DNA of 64,000 bases from Bacillota bacterium (GTDB taxonomy: Bacteria; Bacillota; Clostridia; Oscillospirales; Ruminococcaceae): positions 66,966 through 130,965 of the forward strand of contig JAEZYS010000011.1 in NCBI GenBank assembly GCA_023418925.1, in the 5' to 3' direction. A program made the translations under genes and the position numbers. Below the pieces are notes generated by a model. The model was not told the DNA's origin. It worked only from the letters and a program-made list of their open reading frames with translations, and did no database searches. Every line of letters begins with the position of its first letter. Position 1 is the stretch's first letter. This document shows positions 23,960 to 32,070 of this stretch, in pieces.

Positions 23960-26494
23960 TTACTCCACGTTCATAAACTCTATGCCCTTGAAGATGGCAC
24001 GGCGCGTCTGCGGATGCTTCCCGGCGGTCACACCGTGAATTGCGGATATCTCCTGCAGAAAAGTGGAACTGCCGACCGCACCGATATGCGCGGACTTGCA
24101 GTACAGGCAATATTCCTTGAACATTTCGTTGCGATGGGACACGGCACCCGGCACTATGGTGCAGTATTCATCCACGAAGGACAGCACGCTGTTATTTGCA
24201 ACTTTGTATGCTCTGACTTCGGATTTGGTGCGGTCGGTTTCCGAGAACTGATAGTTATTGGCAATCAGGCGCTTGAGTCCGTCCATCGCCCAAAGAAGAA
24301 TGCCGTCGCGCTCTGCGGATAGCTTATCTTTCAAATCCGGGTCGTGCTGTTCCGGCGGCACGATTTTGGAAAACCGCATGATAATCAGGCGGCGGTAGAA
24401 AGCATCGCTCTTATCGCCGTAGTTACGCGCTAAGTCGTTGCAGGACTGCAAAAACCGCGCAAAAGGCTTGAAGTTGAACGGATCTTTGTTTTTGCGCTCT
24501 CCTGTGATGTAGTCCTCGCCGGTGACCGCCTTGAACATCCCCACATCTTCAATCTTTTTTGTAGGAAGATCGGCGTAGATATTTGCCAGCTTGCCGAAAA
24601 GCTGTGCTGGCTGGAACCGCTCGGACAAAGATTGAAGCGGCACATTGCTGCAGTTTTCCGCACCGAGCAGATATTCCTGCATTACGGTTAAAATCGTGGA
24701 TTTTCCCACATTCGGCAAACCGCAGAGAATGAAGCTCTTTTGTGCCTTTGTAATCGGCACAAGCAAATAGCCGAAAATCTCCTGCAGCAGCGTTATTTCC
24801 GGTGTATCCAGTGCGGACTTCAAAAAAGCCTCCCACACCGGCGCTTTCGCTTCCGGATTGTACTTTGCTTTCATCTGCACGGTGGAATAATAATCAGGGT
24901 CGTGGTCGCGAAACGTATCATCCATGACGTTGTACAAGCCGTTTACACAGTTTATGATGAACGGATTCGGGTTGATCTCCTTGATTGCCTTGCGAATGGT
25001 GAGCTGCCACTGTGCCTCCACATCATTGATTTGGTTGATGGTGACATCTCGCGGGTCGAGGTATGTGCGGACAGTCGCTTTTGCATCTTTATCGGTGCGG
25101 GGTTGATACACGCCATTTTCGTAGAAATAATACTGCTCGGTGCAGAAAAATGCTTTGAATTGGTCGCGCAGATGGTTTGCCAGAATACCCGGCATCAGAT
25201 GCCGTCTGCCGTTGCGGTCAATTTCATACCACTCCTTGGAATCGGGATTACTGCGCTTTTTCACTTCTTTGGAGGAAGCGTATTTTTCATGAATTTCCCG
25301 ATAAAACGCAATCAGACCGCGCACATCCCCGGCTTGATAGCCGAAGTGCTGTTTTAAGTCATATTTGATAAACGGCTCGGCAAGCCCCGGCTCCTGATTA
25401 TACAGGTAATCGGCAATGAACTTCCCGACAAGCTGTAAATCGGCGGTTAGATCACCGGTTTTGGTGACTTTCTTATCCTTGGTGTTGGTGAGCCAGCTTT
25501 TCAATTCATCCAGACTTGCCGGAATATATGCCAATCCCGCAGGGGATTTCGACGGACATTTCCCCAATCTCGGACACTTGAATGCGCCCTCGCAAATCCG
25601 TTTGCAGGAAATCGGGTTTGATTTCTTAAGAGCCTGTGCGATTTTTTTATTTGTGGATTCTTCTGAATAGCGTGGGTACGGCTTCGAGAGCCTATGAATT
25701 GCCTCTGCACCGCCCTCGAAAACCGCCATATTGGAAATCATAGCATACCAGTCCGGCTCCGGCAGGGTTTTGGCATATCGTTTGCAATAGCGAAAAAACG
25801 GGCATTTTCTGCCCATCATTGCAAGTCCGTTCTGTTGTCCTTTGCCATTCACAGGGGAACTTTCAATGGGCTTTATGTACTCCGGTTCATCGGGAATTTC
25901 GGGAAGCACTGTGGAAAGTTGCTCCTGCGTATAGCGGATTTCGGGATTGAATTTGATGCACTGAACCAGAATTGGCTCACCCTTGCGGTGATAAAAACCG
26001 GGAATCCGAAGCACACGGCTTTTGTTGACGCATTTCGGATCTCCCGAAAAGTGTTTAACCAGCTGTTTTTGAATATGTGTAAATCTCCCGACATCCGCAC
26101 CGGCTTTCATCAACCAGTAGCAATGCAGGGATTTTGCGGTTTTTACGATAATGGACGGCGGGAGAGAAAAGGCTTGAATTTTTTCAAGCTGCTCGTCAAA
26201 GGAAAGATCGTCCATCTCCATAAACTGCGCGTTGATACGGACAATGTTGTCATCGTCATGACTGCCGGAATTGACGACAAAGAAAACGCCGCGATCGGCA
26301 TCGTTGTGCCGTTTGAGTGTTTCTTCCATATCATGAAAATTTTCAAGCGTACATTCCAGCTTTTGTCCCGCAAAGCTGCCATCGCCCTTATCCTCAAAAA
26401 CACGCAGGCAAACACGCTCTTCATCTTCAAAAAAAGCGTGGAGAAAATCCAACGGCGGGACATTGATTGGTTTTAATGAATAGTTGTCGCTCAT
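23960..26494 (-). CDS. Phage primase-helicase (RepB-like primase plus D5/SF3 helicase)
   Basis: An 844-residue replication protein. The N-terminal about 200 residues look like a RepB-type primase-polymerase (FFVVNSGSHDDDN, FMEMDDLS, IVKTAKSLHCYWLM with conserved acidic and His residues). The middle contains a cysteine cluster (CKRICEGAFKCPRLGKC) and a D5_N-like region. The C-terminal SF3 helicase has Walker A GLPNVGKST near residue 590 and sensor-like LQSCNDLARNYGDKSDAFYRR. It resembles virulence-associated E/P4-type primase-helicases. It overlaps the polymerase gene by 4 bases, so the two are co-translated. Confidence 0.9.
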   Translation of the reverse strand: MSDNYSLKPINVPPLDFLHAFFEDEERVCLRVFEDKGDGSFAGQKLECTLENFHDMEETLKRHNDADRGVFFVVNSGSHDDDNIVRINAQFMEMDDLSFDEQLEKIQAFSLPPSIIVKTAKSLHCYWLMKAGADVGRFTHIQKQLVKHFSGDPKCVNKSRVLRIPGFYHRKGEPILVQCIKFNPEIRYTQEQLSTVLPEIPDEPEYIKPIESSPVNGKGQQNGLAMMGRKCPFFRYCKRYAKTLPEPDWYAMISNMAVFEGGAEAIHRLSKPYPRYSEESTNKKIAQALKKSNPISCKRICEGAFKCPRLGKCPSKSPAGLAYIPASLDELKSWLTNTKDKKVTKTGDLTADLQLVGKFIADYLYNQEPGLAEPFIKYDLKQHFGYQAGDVRGLIAFYREIHEKYASSKEVKKRSNPDSKEWYEIDRNGRRHLMPGILANHLRDQFKAFFCTEQYYFYENGVYQPRTDKDAKATVRTYLDPRDVTINQINDVEAQWQLTIRKAIKEINPNPFIINCVNGLYNVMDDTFRDHDPDYYSTVQMKAKYNPEAKAPVWEAFLKSALDTPEITLLQEIFGYLLVPITKAQKSFILCGLPNVGKSTILTVMQEYLLGAENCSNVPLQSLSERFQPAQLFGKLANIYADLPTKKIEDVGMFKAVTGEDYITGERKNKDPFNFKPFARFLQSCNDLARNYGDKSDAFYRRLIIMRFSKIVPPEQHDPDLKDKLSAERDGILLWAMDGLKRLIANNYQFSETDRTKSEVRAYKVANNSVLSFVDEYCTIVPGAVSHRNEMFKEYCLYCKSAHIGAVGSSTFLQEISAIHGVTAGKHPQTRRAIFKGIEFMNVE

Positions 26495-28425
26495 AGGCTC
26501 TCAAACTCCAGTTCATGCAGCTCACCGAAACGATGCCCTGCGGCGGCTTCGGCGATAATCGGGATGGGGAACTCCGGGAACGGCTGCTCTTCCATACAGG
26601 TTTTGATGAATATGACGGCTTCCTGCAGCTTTTTCTCCGGAATTTCAAACACCAATTCATCATGAATTTGGAGAAGCGGCATGAGCCACGGTCTTTCCGG
26701 CAAACCTTTGAGAATCCTGCCCATGGAACGTTTTAAAATATCGGCGGCTGTGCCCTGAATCGGCGTATTCATGGCAACACGCTCCGCAAAGCTACGCTTA
26801 TTCCAGTTGGAAGAAGCAATGTCCGGTATATTCCTGCGTCTGCCCAGCCATGTTTCCGTATACTGCCGGAATTTGGCGCGGGTTTTGATTTCCTCCTGCC
26901 AGCGGGACAGGCGAGGATATCCGGCTTTTAGGTTGCTGATGATCCGCTCACATTCCTCAAGTGAAACATCCAGTCCTGCCTTGAATTTTAGTGTTTTCTG
27001 CAGCCCTTTTGGAAATAAGCCGAAAAAGGTGCCGAAGTTGCAGTTCTTGGCGATGGTGCGCCGTTCTTTGTAATTCGGCGCGGATTTATCCATTGCTTCT
27101 GCCAGCGGAATGCGATAGATAACCGAAGTGGTCAAAGCGTGAATATCTCCGCCGTTCCGGTAGGTTTCCAGCATTTTTTCGTCTTTGCAATAAAACGCGC
27201 CGACACGAAGCTCTATCTGTGAAAAATCCAGCGAGAGTAGTAATTTGCCTTCGGGCGCGACAATGAAATTTCTCACACCGATTTCATCCGCACCGGCTCT
27301 GGGCATATTCTGACAGTTGGGGCTGCGGGAAGCGAACCGCCCGGTTTCTGTCGCCAACGGAAGTAAATCCGGATGAATCCTGCCCGTTTCAACGTTGATA
27401 TACCGTAAGTACCCGTCTATGTAGGTGCTTTTGAGTTTACCGAGCTTGCGGTATTCCTGCACCAATTCAAACATCGGCACAAGGGTTGGCTTATTCTCAG
27501 CGCACCATTCTTTGAGCAAAATGATGGCTTCATCATCCAGCGCATCTTTTTCGGAAGCGGTGAGCTTCATTTTGGGAAGTTTCAGTGTGTTGAACAGATA
27601 TTTCTTAAACTCCTGCGTTGAGGCATTTGCGCCAATGTTAACGTCACCGATAATGAAGGCGATTTCCTTGCGGATTTCCTGCAAACGGATATTTGCTTCG
27701 GTTCTCTTCGCTTTCATGAGGTTAGCATCGAATGGCAGACCGTTATAGCGCATGATGCCGACATATACGGCGGTGGGTGATTCAATCTTTTCCACGATAA
27801 AGCGGTGTTTGGGGAGAAAACGGTCAAACCAGTTATTCAGAAAATGGTAAAGTCGCAGGGCATAATCGGCATCAGCGCAGGCATATCGGACTGTTTCCTC
27901 TGCTTGCGGGTCAAGTTCATCAAACTGCCGGTTACCCACGGTATCCGAATAGGACGGCAGGGATTCATGAAAATATTCCGGCACCAGTGTTTTCAGTCCG
28001 CAATCGGCAAGAGTGCGGAATTCCTTCTCGTTTTTATAGATCAGCTGCGCTCCAGCAATGGTGTCATAGCAGGGTTCCTGAAGAACAATTTTTCTCGCAT
28101 ACAAAAACTGTGATTCAAAAGCAAGGTTGTGGGCGATTTTGGTTACTGCAGTATTTTCAAATAAATTTGATTTCAGCCACTGCCATATTTCCGTCAAATT
28201 ATCGGCGTTTCTGCCTATTCTGTGGGTAAGCGGTAAGTATACGCCGGAGCCTTCCGCAACAGAAAAACTGATACCCACGATATGGCTTTTATGTGCGTCA
28301 AGCGCAGATTTATCTTCATTCCTGTATTTTTCATCCGGCGCGGTTTCAAAGTCGAAAGCGATGAGATCTACATCTGAAAGATAATTTTGAAGTTCCTGTA
28401 TCGTAAAAATGGCTTTATAATCCAT
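26491..28425 (-). CDS. Phage DNA polymerase, family A
   Basis: About 644 residues from MDYKAIFTIQ. The 3'-5' exonuclease domain has FDFETAP (24-30) and KIAHNLAFESQFL. The polymerase domain has LDFSQIELRVGAF (motif A), RRTIAKNCNFGTFFG (motif B) and QIHDELVFE (motif C). All catalytic acids are present, so it should be active. The start at 28425 follows GAAAGGGG; the longer frame from 28446 has a poorer site. It is the first gene of the leftward early operon and diverges from the defence island. Confidence 0.93.
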   Translation of the reverse strand: MDYKAIFTIQELQNYLSDVDLIAFDFETAPDEKYRNEDKSALDAHKSHIVGISFSVAEGSGVYLPLTHRIGRNADNLTEIWQWLKSNLFENTAVTKIAHNLAFESQFLYARKIVLQEPCYDTIAGAQLIYKNEKEFRTLADCGLKTLVPEYFHESLPSYSDTVGNRQFDELDPQAEETVRYACADADYALRLYHFLNNWFDRFLPKHRFIVEKIESPTAVYVGIMRYNGLPFDANLMKAKRTEANIRLQEIRKEIAFIIGDVNIGANASTQEFKKYLFNTLKLPKMKLTASEKDALDDEAIILLKEWCAENKPTLVPMFELVQEYRKLGKLKSTYIDGYLRYINVETGRIHPDLLPLATETGRFASRSPNCQNMPRAGADEIGVRNFIVAPEGKLLLSLDFSQIELRVGAFYCKDEKMLETYRNGGDIHALTTSVIYRIPLAEAMDKSAPNYKERRTIAKNCNFGTFFGLFPKGLQKTLKFKAGLDVSLEECERIISNLKAGYPRLSRWQEEIKTRAKFRQYTETWLGRRRNIPDIASSNWNKRSFAERVAMNTPIQGTAADILKRSMGRILKGLPERPWLMPLLQIHDELVFEIPEKKLQEAVIFIKTCMEEQPFPEFPIPIIAEAAAGHRFGELHELEFESL

Positions 28426-28574
28426 ATGACAACCCCTTTCAGGCATGATAATATCCCTATATCCAAGGTATGCATGGATTTATTAAATTAAATGTTGTCC
28501 AAAGTTTCAACTGTAAAAGGCATATACTTTCATGCACTTTAACAAGAAAAATGTCGGAAATTTGGAAAACCTAC

Positions 28575-28603
28575 TTGACATTTTCGTTCAAACGAAGTAT
28601 AAT
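28575..28603 (+). promoter_or_regulatory. Perfect sigma-70 promoter with palindromic operator for the defence island
   Basis: TTGACA (28575-28580) and TATAAT (28598-28603) with exactly 17 bp between. The spacer contains the perfect palindrome TTCGTT-CA-AACGAA (28583-28596), a typical repressor site. It lies 37 bp before the small HTH gene, the obvious candidate regulator. Confidence 0.88.
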
Positions 28604-28639
28604 AAATAAGTTAAACTGGGTGAAATGGAGGCTCAATTA

Positions 28640-28819
28640 ATGGAAGGCTACATGACGGTTCAACAAGCAGCTGCCAAATGGGATGTTACTCCTCGTCAGA
28701 TTCAGCTTTGGTGTAAAACGGGGAAACTGCAAGGGGCGCAAAAGTGGAATCGGGACTGGGTTATACCCGAAAATGCTGAAAGACCAATTGTGCGGCACAA
28801 ACATAAAGATAATAAATGA
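28640..28819 (+). CDS. Small helix-turn-helix DNA-binding protein
   Basis: A 59-residue protein made of a single winged/helix-turn-helix domain of the HTH_17 (excisionase/MerR-like) type: MTVQQAAAKWDVTPRQIQLW, then GKLQGAQKWNRDWVIPENAERP. It resembles the N-terminal 48 residues of the methylase at 30631-32070 (EVAETWGVSATWVTILC...WRIPEDAPKP). The start at 28640 is chosen because GGAGG lies 8 nt upstream. It is the first gene after the palindromic promoter, so it may control the island, act as an excision factor, or both. Confidence 0.8.
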   Translation: MEGYMTVQQAAAKWDVTPRQIQLWCKTGKLQGAQKWNRDWVIPENAERPIVRHKHKDNK

Positions 28820-28857
28820 GCTTAATAAAGATACCCGAGGAGGGAGGTGCGGCGTAA

Positions 28858-29171
28858 TGCCAGAAACAGCCATGAATAGTGAAGTGAACAATATTTCTGA
28901 TGTCATTGAGGATGATATTCGTACTCAGATGCCGCGCATCCTCGAAATCCTGCTTATTGACAGGACAACCTCAACTGCTAAACATACCCGGAATATTATC
29001 TGGGCAAATAATAAGTATAAAGATTCAAATAATGAGTTCGGCACTGACTCATACTCAGCCACTGCTCAGATATTTCTTGATTTGATAACAGGTAAGCGAG
29101 GCAAACTCATTATGCCGCGAACTTTGAAAACCGTCGAATTACAGAAGAAACGTACAAAAATAAAAGTTTGA
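28858..29171 (+). pseudogene. Truncated restriction/modification subunit M-like gene, N-terminal fragment
   Basis: A 104-codon frame with a strong GGAGGGAGG site. The text ISDVIEDDIRTQMPRILEIL, LLIDRTTSTAKHTRNIIWA and LITGKRGKLIMPRTLKTVEL resembles the N-terminal region of Clostridial proteins annotated as restriction endonuclease subunit M. Those continue for hundreds of residues with an EVFTP segment and a methylase domain. Here the frame stops right after QKKRTKIKV, exactly where that continuation should begin. It is therefore a remnant or a short N-terminal domain. An out-of-frame XRE fragment follows. Confidence 0.6.
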
Positions 29172-29299
29172 CTACAAATACGCTTGCGCGAATTTGCAAA
29201 GTGCTAAATTGCCGTATCGAGGATATCATGGAATTTGTACCCGAGTCTTCAGGCGAGAGTGAGCAAAACAGTACAGATGGATTCGAATTGGATATTTAG
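29120..29299 (+). pseudogene. C-terminal fragment of an XRE/Cro-type regulator
   Basis: An open frame without its own start reads YKNKSLTTNTLARICKVL, then NCRIEDIMEFVP. This is the typical second half of small HTH regulators (T...L.RIC.VL.C...DI.E..P). It joins the M-like remnant near 29150, out of frame. This suggests that a deletion fused the two genes and removed the first half of the regulator, perhaps the prophage repressor. Confidence 0.55.
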
Positions 29300-29371
29300 A
29301 TATATTTGTGCATTATTAACGACTGAGTGTGTTTATCCTGCTTTCAGTAAATGAGAGGTTGATGCTTTACT

Positions 29372-30556
29372 ATGAAGATATATAATTTTGACGAGTTGGC
29401 GCAAGCTCCATTGCTAATTGATGCAATATATAAAGGTGGTACGGCCAAAAATATCTCAGCTGAACCATTACATGCTTTGCTACCAAGAACATCCAATCAA
29501 GGCGGTTTTAGAATTACCCATCGGCAAGACAATATGAATTTACCTGCCTATGTTGTCATATATACATCCTTTTCTGAACTGGAATGGCCTGATTATCTGG
29601 ATGCAGAAAGTGGTGTGTTTCGATACTATGGCGACAATCGTCATCCTGGTAGTGATTTACACGACACCCGTAAAAAAGGCAATGCACTACTTCGAGATGT
29701 TTTTTCTTGGCTAAACAATCCAAAGGACATTAACACAATCCCTCCTTTCCTGATATTTCAGAAAACTGGGGAAGGTAGAGATGTCAAATTTCTTGGTTTA
29801 GCTGCTCCAGGTAATATTAATATTCCACCAGATAGAGATTTAATCTCTTTTTGGAGAAGTATGAATGATCAAAGATTTCAAAATTATGAAGCTTACTTTA
29901 CAATACTTGATTTAAAGCAAGAGAGTATCTGCAAAGATTGGCTGACTTCATTGGTATATGATCATGCAAACAATATTAAATTTGCACCTATGTGCTGGAA
30001 ATCCTTCATTACTAAGGGAAGAAATGGGATTAAGCCTTTAAAAGCTCCCAAAATTCAAAATGTACCATCAAGGCATGAACAATTAACTAGCAACAATGAT
30101 GATAATGAAACCATTCAAACAATTAGAGACTTTTACAAAAACAATCCACAGGGATTTGAAAAATGTGCAGCACGTATTGTGCAGATAATGGATTCAAATT
30201 TTTATGAGTTCAATCTTACACGACCGTGGCGTGACGGAGGACGAGATGCACTTGGAAAATACAGAATCGGTATTTTAAATAATTATTTGAACGTTGAATG
30301 CGCATTGGAAGCCAAATGCTATTCTGATAATATTTCAGTTGGGGTGAAGGAAACTTCAAGGCTCATTTCAAGAATTAAATATCGTCAATTTGGTATTTTA
30401 GTTACTACAAGTTACGTTGATTCTCAAGCAAGAAAAGAAATATTAGAAGATGGTCATCCAATATTGCTTATAACCGCAAAGAATATTGCAGCCATCTTAC
30501 GAAGTAGTGGAATTAATTCGTTTACAGTACAAACTTGGTTGGAAAAGCTTGAATAA
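29372..30556 (+). CDS. Restriction endonuclease, AspBHI-like N-terminus with Mrr-type nuclease domain
   Basis: A 394-residue protein. Residues 1-220 follow the pattern of the AspBHI-type N-terminal (modified-base reading) domain: IYKGGTAKNISAEPLHALLP, NQGGFR, YTSFSELEWPDYLD, YYGDNRHPGSDLHDT. Residues 255-390 form a PD-(D/E)XK nuclease of the Mrr kind, with GGRDALGKY (Asp292) and ECALEAKCY (Glu313, Lys315), then ILVTTSYVDSQA. It may cut DNA carrying modified cytosine or a specific site; sequence alone does not decide. It lies directly upstream of a cytosine methylase and is on the same strand as the rest of the island. Confidence 0.8.
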   Translation: MKIYNFDELAQAPLLIDAIYKGGTAKNISAEPLHALLPRTSNQGGFRITHRQDNMNLPAYVVIYTSFSELEWPDYLDAESGVFRYYGDNRHPGSDLHDTRKKGNALLRDVFSWLNNPKDINTIPPFLIFQKTGEGRDVKFLGLAAPGNINIPPDRDLISFWRSMNDQRFQNYEAYFTILDLKQESICKDWLTSLVYDHANNIKFAPMCWKSFITKGRNGIKPLKAPKIQNVPSRHEQLTSNNDDNETIQTIRDFYKNNPQGFEKCAARIVQIMDSNFYEFNLTRPWRDGGRDALGKYRIGILNNYLNVECALEAKCYSDNISVGVKETSRLISRIKYRQFGILVTTSYVDSQARKEILEDGHPILLITAKNIAAILRSSGINSFTVQTWLEKLE

Positions 30557-30630
30557 TAAATGATAAATCAAACGCTATACCAATAATTTTCAGGGATAAG
30601 ATATTATTTATACAGGAGAACCATAGGTTT

Positions 30631-32070
30631 ATGAGATATAAAACAGTTACAGAGGTGGCAGAGACTTGGGGAGTTTCAGCCACTTGGGTCACAATTTTAT
30701 GTGGTGCAGGGAGAATTCCAGGAGCTATCAAAAAAAGTGGCAGATGGAGAATACCAGAAGATGCTCCAAAGCCACAAAATTCTCGTCGTCAATCTGCAAC
30801 AAAGTGTACATCAAAATTTACATTCGTTGATCTATTTGCGGGCATTGGTGGTTTTCATCAAGCAATGAGGTATCTTGGTGGAGAATGCGTAATGGCAGCT
30901 GAGATTAATGAAGCTTGTGTTGAAACATATGCACTTAATTTCAAAACTAAAGAAAATGAAATACGTAGAGATGTTAACGATATTGATCCCTCCAGTATTG
31001 AACCTTTTGATGTGCTATGTGCAGGATTTCCATGCCAGCCATTCAGTAAAGCTGGAAATCAAAAAGGGTTTAACGATAAAACTCGTGGTAATTTATTCTA
31101 TAAGATAATGGACATTATTGATGGACATCCTGAAGTGAAATTTATTATTTTAGAAAATGTACGCAATTTAGCTGATAAATCTCAAAACTGGGACATTATT
31201 TGCAAAGAACTTATGCAGCGGAGTTTTTACATTACGGAAGTACCTATTATTCTTTCTCCAAGCGACTTTGGAATACCTCAAATAAGAGAACGAGTTTATA
31301 TTTTGGGAATTAGAAAATCTATTCGCAATCAGAATATTCTAAACAATGGATATATTCATATTGAAGATTTGGCTATTGATAGGTACTTTAAAAAATGTAA
31401 AATGGGTGATGCTTGGAATATATTAGAGCAGAATGTTTCAGATTTATATAATATTCCTGAAGAACAGGAACTAATGATAAATGCATGGGATGAATTGAGG
31501 CGAGAAACAGGAATTGGTGTTATAGGCTTTCCACTTTGGATTAGTTGTTTCGGAGTAGGTAATGATGATACAGATGACCTGAAAAATAGTTTGAGCTACG
31601 AATCTATGCCTGATTGGAAAAAGAACTTTGTTAATCGTAACAGAGAATTCTATCTATCTCACCGTACTTATATTGACAATTGGATGGAACGTTATGATAT
31701 GAATAATCGCATAAAACTCTTTCAAAAATTTGAATGGAATTGCGGTACGGATGTGACTGATATCCATAATACCATTATACAAGTACGCCAATCTGGGATA
31801 CGTGTAAAACGTCCTACCTACTATCCTTCTTTGGTGGCAATTGTAAACACACCTATTGTGTGGGATAGAAATAAAGAAAGATTTCGCCATATTACGCCTC
31901 GTGAAGCTGCTAATCTGCAAAATTTTCACGGACGATTTAAGTTTGCTGGGACTGACAAGCAAATATATCGACAATTAGGAAACTCAGTGAACGTAAGAAT
32001 TCTTAAAATACTAGGGGAGAGTTTATTTGCTCTGGCACAAGAAGATTGGGACGGTGATGAAAATGGCTGA
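30631..32070 (+). CDS. DNA (cytosine-5)-methyltransferase with N-terminal HTH domain
   Basis: A 479-residue C5 methylase. An HTH_17-like domain at residues 1-48 is related to the small protein at 28640-28819. Catalytic motifs follow in normal order: DLFAGIGG (67-74, AdoMet), PCQPFS (134-139, nucleophile Cys), ENV (175-177), QIRERVYILGIR, and RQLGNSV (447-453). The target-recognition region lies between about 240 and 400. The fused HTH could let it repress its own operon, as in some type II methylases. It overlaps the start of the GHKL gene by about 14 bases. Confidence 0.93.
   Translation: MRYKTVTEVAETWGVSATWVTILCGAGRIPGAIKKSGRWRIPEDAPKPQNSRRQSATKCTSKFTFVDLFAGIGGFHQAMRYLGGECVMAAEINEACVETYALNFKTKENEIRRDVNDIDPSSIEPFDVLCAGFPCQPFSKAGNQKGFNDKTRGNLFYKIMDIIDGHPEVKFIILENVRNLADKSQNWDIICKELMQRSFYITEVPIILSPSDFGIPQIRERVYILGIRKSIRNQNILNNGYIHIEDLAIDRYFKKCKMGDAWNILEQNVSDLYNIPEEQELMINAWDELRRETGIGVIGFPLWISCFGVGNDDTDDLKNSLSYESMPDWKKNFVNRNREFYLSHRTYIDNWMERYDMNNRIKLFQKFEWNCGTDVTDIHNTIIQVRQSGIRVKRPTYYPSLVAIVNTPIVWDRNKERFRHITPREAANLQNFHGRFKFAGTDKQIYRQLGNSVNVRILKILGESLFALAQEDWDGDENG

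Noticed and set aside
23727..24110. Minus-strand frame of 127 codons across the primase-helicase end and the repeat spacer
   Set aside because: It overlaps the primase-helicase in another frame and has no ribosome site; the spacer is better explained as a repeat array.
25694..26476. Plus-strand frame of 260 codons inside the primase-helicase gene
   Set aside because: It is antisense to a clear replication gene, with no start signal and no recognisable motif.
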